Shown piece by piece: positions 12,485 to 17,134 of a DNA stretch of 17,134 bases (the first letter of the stretch is position 1; every line of letters begins with the position of its first letter). The stretch is from DASVSL01 sp036388095 (GTDB taxonomy: Bacteria; Patescibacteriota; Saccharimonadia; Saccharimonadales; Saccharimonadaceae): positions 1 through 17,134 of the forward strand of contig DASVSL010000019.1 in assembly GCA_036388095.1 (NCBI GenBank). Reading direction: 5' to 3'. The notes beneath the pieces are model-generated. The model was not told the origin of the DNA, did not search any database, and worked only from the letters and a program-made list of their open reading frames with translations. The position numbers were made by a program, and so were the translations under genes.

Positions 12485-14566
12485 ATGAGCCGATTAGCCC
12501 TCCGTCTGCAACGAGCCAGCCAAAAGAATATCCCTAAGCTCTACCTCACACCCCCCAGCGGCAGTTATGCCGTCGGCAGTACCGTCACGGTTGCAATCAG
12601 GGAAAATAGCTACACCAACAACGTCAATGGTGTACAAGCTAACTTATCCTATCCGTCTAGCCTGCTCCAGTTCGAATCCATCAGTACGGCTGGCAGCCCC
12701 TTCACAACGACCGTTCAAAATACCGGCGGCAACGGCAGTATCAACTTAGCCGTTGGGATCCTCGGCAGTTCCCTCACTGGTGATCGCCTTGTCGGAACTG
12801 TCACGTTCACGGTCCTGGCTGCTGGTGCAGCGAGCCTCGCTTTTACGAATGGATCGGCTATCACTGAATCAAGTGGCGGCACGGACATTTGCCGACTCAA
12901 GCAAGGGTCATCATTCACCCTCAATAGCGCTGGTAGTGCCCCAAGCATGTCACTTAGCCCGAGTACGGGTAACTACAGCGTCGGTGATACTGTCTCAGTC
13001 GCGATCTACGAAAACAGCTACACGACGGCTGTCAACGCCGCGCAGGCCAACCTGACGTACCCGTCATCGATGCTGCAATTCCAGTCGATCAGTACGACGG
13101 GTAGTCCCTTCACGACAACTGTTCAAAGTACCGGCGGAAACGGCACCGTGGCACTTGGGGTGGGGATCCTAGGTAGCAGCGTGAGCGGTAATCAACTTGT
13201 CGGAACCGTCACGTTCACGGTCCTCACCGCAGGCTCGGCTGCTATTGGTGTCGCGACGAGCTCAGCTCTGACGGACGCGGCAACGAGTAATAATATCCTG
13301 CAAGTCCGTAACGGCTCTACCTACACGCTTAGCGGCTCAAACCCTGGTCCGTCACCAAGCCTTATCTTGAGCCCAGCCACAGGTAGCTATGCGGTCGGTA
13401 ACACCATATCGGTCGCCATCTATGAAAACAGCTACACGACGGCTGTCAACGGTGTCCAAGCCGATCTAACGTATCCATCAAGCTTGTTGCAATTCCAATC
13501 AATTAGTACGGCCGGCAGTCCGTTCACGACGACCATCCAAAGCACAGGTGGTAGTGGGACCGTCAACCTGGCGGTTGGACTGCTAAATAACAGTGTGAGC
13601 GGCAATCAGTTGGTCGGTACGGTTACCTTCACTGTGCTCGCGGCTGGCTCGGCTGCTATCGGTGTCGCGACGAGCTCGGCAATCACTGACACGGCAACGA
13701 GCAGTAATATTCTGCAGACAAGGACCGGTTCAAACTATACTCTGACCGGCTCAGGATCTAACTCACCGAGCATGATCCTCACCCCTTCGACGGGGAGTTA
13801 CAGTGTCGGTAGTACTATATCGGTCGCCATCTATGAAAACAGCTACACGACGGCTGTCAACGCCGCGCAGGCCAACCTGACGTACCCGACGAACCTGCTA
13901 CAGTTCCAGTCGGCCAATAACACGGGGGGTGGTTTCCCGACGGTCGTACAAAATAGCGGCGGCAACGGCACCGTCAACCTTGGTGTCGGTATTTTAGGAA
14001 GCAGCGTGAGCGGCAATCAGTTGGTCGGTACCGTTACCTTCACGGTCATCGCTGCAGGAACGGCAACGATTGGGGTTGCAACCTCCTCTGCGGTTACGGA
14101 CGCCACCACTAGCAACAATATCTTGCAGGTCCGGACGGGCTCAACCTACACACTCAGCGCAGCCGCTGTGCCAACGATTTATCTGAACCCGGCAAGCGGT
14201 AGTTACGCATCCGGTAGTACGATTAGTATAGCGATGCGTGAGAACAGCCTAACCACAGCGGTGAACGCAGTCGAGGTGAACCTGACGTACCCGACCGCAC
14301 GGCTCCAGTTCCAATCGGTCAATAACACGAATGGTGCGTTTACGACGGTGCTGAGCAGTAACGGTGGCAATGGAACGGTAAACTTATCTGTCGGTTTGCT
14401 CGGTTCGAGCACAACGGGCGACAAGCTAGTTGGAACAGTCGTGTTCACCGCCTTGTCCGCTGGATCAGCTGCTATCGGTGTCGCCAGTTCATCAGCGATT
14501 TATGACGCAGCAACGTCGACTGATATCAGCCAGACGAAGACCGGCTCAACAGTAACCATCACATGA
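12485..14566 (+). CDS. Protein of five tandem cohesin-type domains, no signal peptide
   Basis: This 693-aa protein is almost entirely five tandem domains of about 130 residues (18-147, 154-283, 292-421, 429-558, 564-693) joined by 5-9 residue linkers. Each resembles a cohesin-type beta-sandwich: L.P.SGSYAVG, a VA..ENS element, VNAAQANLTYP..LLQFQS, NLAVGILGSS, and LVGTVTFTVLAAGSAAI. Cohesins bind dockerin modules in cellulosomes, and the fold is also found in non-cellulosomal surface proteins. No dockerin is visible here. The N-terminus (MSRLALRLQRASQ) is basic and lacks a hydrophobic core, and there is no TM or sorting motif, so the export route is unclear. No in-frame upstream start exists. 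It begins 8 nt after the tail-fibre-like gene with no clear Shine-Dalgarno, suggesting translational coupling. Confidence 0.85.
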   Translation: MSRLALRLQRASQKNIPKLYLTPPSGSYAVGSTVTVAIRENSYTNNVNGVQANLSYPSSLLQFESISTAGSPFTTTVQNTGGNGSINLAVGILGSSLTGDRLVGTVTFTVLAAGAASLAFTNGSAITESSGGTDICRLKQGSSFTLNSAGSAPSMSLSPSTGNYSVGDTVSVAIYENSYTTAVNAAQANLTYPSSMLQFQSISTTGSPFTTTVQSTGGNGTVALGVGILGSSVSGNQLVGTVTFTVLTAGSAAIGVATSSALTDAATSNNILQVRNGSTYTLSGSNPGPSPSLILSPATGSYAVGNTISVAIYENSYTTAVNGVQADLTYPSSLLQFQSISTAGSPFTTTIQSTGGSGTVNLAVGLLNNSVSGNQLVGTVTFTVLAAGSAAIGVATSSAITDTATSSNILQTRTGSNYTLTGSGSNSPSMILTPSTGSYSVGSTISVAIYENSYTTAVNAAQANLTYPTNLLQFQSANNTGGGFPTVVQNSGGNGTVNLGVGILGSSVSGNQLVGTVTFTVIAAGTATIGVATSSAVTDATTSNNILQVRTGSTYTLSAAAVPTIYLNPASGSYASGSTISIAMRENSLTTAVNAVEVNLTYPTARLQFQSVNNTNGAFTTVLSSNGGNGTVNLSVGLLGSSTTGDKLVGTVVFTALSAGSAAIGVASSSAIYDAATSTDISQTKTGSTVTIT
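12536..14563 (+). repeat. Five in-frame tandem repeats of about 400 bp encoding cohesin-type units
   Basis: Units are at about 12536-12925, 12944-13333, 13358-13747, 13769-14158 and 14174-14563. Long exact matches exist between copies: 54 nt shared by 13010-13063 (unit 2) and 13835-13888 (unit 4), and 46 nt shared by 13406-13451 (unit 3) and 13817-13862 (unit 4). Units 1 and 5 are the most diverged. Confidence 0.9.
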
Positions 14567-14603
14567 CGTTTCACGATAACACTTGCGTTTAGTTAAAAAA
14601 TAA

Positions 14604-14609
14604 TATACT
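14604..14609 (+). promoter_or_regulatory. -10 box of the anchored cohesin gene
   Basis: TATACT lies 22 nt before the GTG at 14632, in the 65-nt gap after the five-cohesin gene. TTGCGT (14583-14588) could be a -35 but the 15-nt spacer is short. The leader holds AAGGG and a tiny GGG-A5-CCC hairpin next to the start codon. No terminator hairpin is seen in the gap, so read-through from upstream is also possible. Confidence 0.5.
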
Positions 14610-14631
14610 TTCAGACGTAAGGGAAAAACCC

Positions 14632-16278
14632 GTGAGCAAAAAACCAAAACAATTCATTTTACGAACAGCCATTGCCGTCATCGCTGCAAGCGTGTCGCTC
14701 TTTAGTACCACATCGCACGCCGCGACTGGTACTCTCTACCTCAGCCCGGGGACGGGCAGCGTACAGGTAAACAGCAACATCAGTCTCACAGTGCGCTTAA
14801 ATCCAGGTACAAACGTCACGGGTGTTGAGGCAGCGATTGGCTATGACACTTCACGTTTACAGTTCGTCAGTGCAGATGCCAGCGGATCACCATTTGATAT
14901 CGAACTCAAAAACACCGGCGGCAGCGGCCGAGTCAGCATAAGCCGAGGTAAGTTCTCTGCCGTAAGCAGTGATAGCCTTGTCAGCCGAGTTACCTTCAAG
15001 GCCATAGCCGCTGGTGCTACAGGCGTTTCGATGTCAGGCAACGCTTCGGACACAAATGGTCAGCTAACGAATCCTGGTGTTAGTGGTGCCACCGTTACCG
15101 TTACATCACCATCAGTAACACCTCCTACTCCGCCAGCCACGCCAACGCCACCTGCAGCTCCATCGACACCATCCACGCCATCAACACCGAGAGCACCATC
15201 AACTACGAAGCCCTCAAGCGGCAGTAGCGGATCAAACAACTCAGGTACAACGAGCCGACCGAGCACTTCCCCATCAACCCCACCTTCGACAACTCCGACT
15301 GCAGGGCAGCCGCAAACAGCGACTGAAGTATCCGTCAGCAAAAGCGTATACATGACCGGCGCAAAATTCCTCGTCACTAGTACTGTTCCAGTCAAGTCGT
15401 ACTTGGTCTACGGAGTCGACGGGGCACTCAACCTCCAGACTGCACCGACTGAGTTAGGGACAGAGCACAACATCATTCCGCTCGACGCGACACTCGAAGC
15501 TGGCACTGCCTATAGTTACAAAGTCATCAGTATCGATCAGAACGGCGTCCAGACCGAAACCGATGTCGAAACATTTCGAACGACCGGCTACAACGTACGA
15601 GTCAGTCTCACGAGTGGCAACAAGAAACCGCTCGCCAACAAAACAGTAACCATTCACTCAAGCCCTCAAACCGGCAAAACTGATAGTGCAGGAGCGGTCA
15701 GCTTTAAGGGACTAACGGCAGGCCAACATACAGTCACTTACAAAGCCGGTGACAAAACCTATAGCGAAAAGATACTGGTTCAAGATACCGCCCAGACCGC
15801 AGAAGACGGTTCACAATCAGCTGCGACACAGAACTTCTCAGTCGTCTATAAAACCCTTGCGATCCGTTCCTACACAGGTCTCTACATCAGCCTCGCCGTC
15901 CTTGCCTTACTGGCGCTTATCATCGCCCTTGTGGTTAAATATCGTCACAAATTCAGTTCGCCGGTACACACCACAGCGTTTGCTCCGACTGCAACACCCT
16001 ATGTACAAGATCAAACAAACGTCCCGGCTAACCCGTTCGCACAACAACAATCCGACATAGATGGTGGGGTACCACCCGTCACAAACACTGGATGGCCCAC
16101 CAACCCGACACCGTCACAACCACCGAGCGAGCCACCACTATCCCAGCCGACATCCCCGCCGCAGTATCCACCACCCATACCCCCAGCGACCGCGCAGCCA
16201 CCTCAGACACCGACACAGTACCCGCCACAGCCCGGCACCAATCAATCAAACGATCAACAACATAAGGACGAATACTAA
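14632..16278 (+). CDS. Membrane-anchored surface protein with one cohesin-type domain
   Basis: This 548-aa protein starts with a signal peptide (1-30, cleavage near SHA). One cohesin-type domain follows (about 35-157), related to those of the preceding gene. A Pro/Thr/Ser-rich stalk (158-230) leads to a beta-rich FN3-like domain (about 231-317) and then a carboxypeptidase-regulatory/SpaA-like domain (about 320-385, with KTDSAGAVSFKGLTAGQHTVTY). One TM segment (about 416-436) is followed by a basic YRHK stop-transfer and a 112-residue Pro/Gln/Thr-rich tail that should be cytoplasmic. There is no cysteine and no LPXTG motif, so the anchor is the TM itself. The start is GTG 14632 with AAGGG upstream; an upstream in-frame choice would not improve the signal peptide. 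The next gene starts 1 nt after the stop, so they form an operon. Confidence 0.88.
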   Translation: MSKKPKQFILRTAIAVIAASVSLFSTTSHAATGTLYLSPGTGSVQVNSNISLTVRLNPGTNVTGVEAAIGYDTSRLQFVSADASGSPFDIELKNTGGSGRVSISRGKFSAVSSDSLVSRVTFKAIAAGATGVSMSGNASDTNGQLTNPGVSGATVTVTSPSVTPPTPPATPTPPAAPSTPSTPSTPRAPSTTKPSSGSSGSNNSGTTSRPSTSPSTPPSTTPTAGQPQTATEVSVSKSVYMTGAKFLVTSTVPVKSYLVYGVDGALNLQTAPTELGTEHNIIPLDATLEAGTAYSYKVISIDQNGVQTETDVETFRTTGYNVRVSLTSGNKKPLANKTVTIHSSPQTGKTDSAGAVSFKGLTAGQHTVTYKAGDKTYSEKILVQDTAQTAEDGSQSAATQNFSVVYKTLAIRSYTGLYISLAVLALLALIIALVVKYRHKFSSPVHTTAFAPTATPYVQDQTNVPANPFAQQQSDIDGGVPPVTNTGWPTNPTPSQPPSEPPLSQPTSPPQYPPPIPPATAQPPQTPTQYPPQPGTNQSNDQQHKDEY

Positions 16279-16279
16279 G

Positions 16280-17134
16280 ATGACCACACCACGTAAACTC
16301 TTAAGCCTCACGCTCGGCGTGGTCATGGCAGCAACCAGTCTGGCGGTACTCCCAGATGCGCCGAAAGCCTCAGCCGCATGTGCCGCCCAGCCAACAACTT
16401 ATGGCCGTTCGACCGCAACAGTCAACGTACCGACCGCCGGAACCTACCGTGTCTGGAGCCGAATCAAGGTACCGAGCACGAGTGCTAACTCCTATACGCT
16501 CGAGGTTGATGGCACCGTCTGCGGCATTACGGTCGGCGATCACACGGCCCTTCCGGTAAATACATGGGCATGGGTGGACTTTCAGGCCGGTGTAACAACC
16601 TCTAAGACAAATGTCACCCTCACCGCCGGATCACACACCTTTGTGATGATAGGTCGTGAAGCCGACGTCCAGCTCGACCGTGTCATCCTCACCGCCGACA
16701 CGGCGTGTGTTCCAACAGGTCTCGGGGAAAACTGCGCGAACCCTCCTGACAAGACAGCACCGACTACCGCCATCACCTCACCGGCAAACAACGCTGTTCT
16801 GACCGGCACGGCTACGACGGTATCGGCAACGGCAGCCGACGATGTAGCGGTCAGCAAGGTCGAGTTCTTTATGGACAATACTCTTGTCACTACCGACACA
16901 ACCAGCCCGTACTCCGCCTCAATCAACCCGTCGACGATGACAGCAGGGAACCATACGCTGTATACAAAAGCCTACGATACCGCCGCAACGCCTAACGTTG
17001 GTACAAGTACAGTTGTCAACGTGACCGTCCGCGACGCAGCAGCTCCTACCATCAGTGCGATCGCCTCAGGTAGCATCACACAAACTGGCGCAACGATTAC
17101 CTGGACGACCAGTGAAGCATCTGATACACAAGTT
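16280..17134 (+). CDS. Secreted CBM-like / Ig-like / FN3 surface protein, C-terminus off the right edge
   Basis: 285 codons are visible and the frame is open at the edge. A signal peptide (1-32, cleavage near ASA) is followed by a beta-sandwich domain (about 40-140). Its AGTYRVWSRIKVPS and LTAGSHTFVMIGREADVQLDRV elements resemble CBM6/35 or malectin-type carbohydrate-binding modules. A bacterial Ig-like domain follows (about 160-253, ITSPANNAVLTG to VEFFMDNTLV), and then the start of an FN3-like domain (from about 254, ISAIASGSITQTGATITWTT). Four cysteines (C34, C81, C143, C152) could form disulfides outside the cell. The ATG is 1 nt after the previous stop and the Shine-Dalgarno lies within that gene (ATAAGGACG). 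Likely role: binding of surface glycans or adhesion. An enzyme or dockerin could still lie in the missing part. Confidence 0.85.
   Translation, partial: MTTPRKLLSLTLGVVMAATSLAVLPDAPKASAACAAQPTTYGRSTATVNVPTAGTYRVWSRIKVPSTSANSYTLEVDGTVCGITVGDHTALPVNTWAWVDFQAGVTTSKTNVTLTAGSHTFVMIGREADVQLDRVILTADTACVPTGLGENCANPPDKTAPTTAITSPANNAVLTGTATTVSATAADDVAVSKVEFFMDNTLVTTDTTSPYSASINPSTMTAGNHTLYTKAYDTAATPNVGTSTVVNVTVRDAAAPTISAIASGSITQTGATITWTTSEASDTQV

Noticed and set aside
12476..12485. Programmed frameshift joining the fibre-like ORF to the cohesin array
   Set aside because: The first ORF ends in a normal stop after a complete domain, an ATG follows 8 nt later, and I see no slippery heptamer. Translational coupling explains the arrangement.
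12536..14563. CRISPR-like or non-coding tandem repeat array
   Set aside because: The period is about 400 bp, in frame, and encodes full protein domains. No short direct repeats with unique spacers are present.
16582..16926. Minus-strand open frame in the last gene
   Set aside because: It is the reverse of the signal-peptide, CBM-like and Ig-like gene on the plus strand, which explains the region better.
1..17134. Recoded genetic code (TGA as glycine) as in some CPR lineages
   Set aside because: TGA is the natural stop of pheS, the PAP2 gene and the five-cohesin gene, at expected protein ends.

Overview
The window reads as part of a chromosome from a member of the Candidate Phyla Radiation (Patescibacteria), most likely Candidatus Saccharibacteria (TM7). 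This is inferred from gene content and style: tightly packed genes, many small membrane or secreted proteins, a DUF475/TerC-like protein, an actinobacterial-type Rpf domain, and large cohesin-type and Ig-type surface proteins. TGA ends several well-recognised genes (pheS, the PAP2 gene, the cohesin array), so the code is standard. A Gracilibacteria or Absconditabacteria origin, where TGA means glycine, is therefore ruled out. I see no rRNA, tRNA, CRISPR array, insertion sequence or integrase.

Left part (1-5000). On the minus strand lie pheS and pheT (overlapping by 4 nt; pheT runs off the left edge), then a 72-residue tail-anchored protein and a ZIP-family metal transporter. The ZIP gene starts from a promoter that faces and interlocks with the promoter of an unusual aquaporin-family gene on the plus strand. 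The aquaporin gene and the next minus-strand gene converge on a shared bidirectional terminator.

Middle part (5057-8584). A minus-strand run of five closely spaced or overlapping genes encodes, in order of transcription: a small secreted basic protein, a DUF475/TerC-like membrane protein, a BcrC-like PAP2 phosphatase, a five-TM membrane protein, and RmuC. Internal promoters lie directly before the TerC-like gene and rmuC.

Signalling block (8585-11058). A divergent region with two inverted repeats precedes a 44-codon ORF that has a consensus Shine-Dalgarno and its own terminator. It is followed by a membrane-bound PAS histidine kinase and a receiver-only response regulator.

Surface island (11249-17134, open at the right). 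All genes lie on the plus strand: a secreted LysM-Rpf peptidoglycan hydrolase, a phage-tail-fibre-like protein, a five-repeat cohesin-type protein, a membrane-anchored protein with one cohesin domain and a proline-rich tail, and a secreted protein with CBM-like, Ig-like and FN3-like domains (truncated). The tail-fibre-like and five-cohesin proteins have no signal peptide, although they sit between exported proteins. Together this looks like a cell-surface, attachment and wall-remodelling locus, plausible for an epibiont that lives on another bacterium. That role is inference.

A theme across the window is the -10 box TATACT. Before four genes (pheS, rmuC, the TerC-like gene, the histidine kinase) it sits only 6-9 nt upstream of the start codon, which predicts leaderless or nearly leaderless mRNAs. 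Before other genes it sits 22-45 nt upstream and a Shine-Dalgarno is present.
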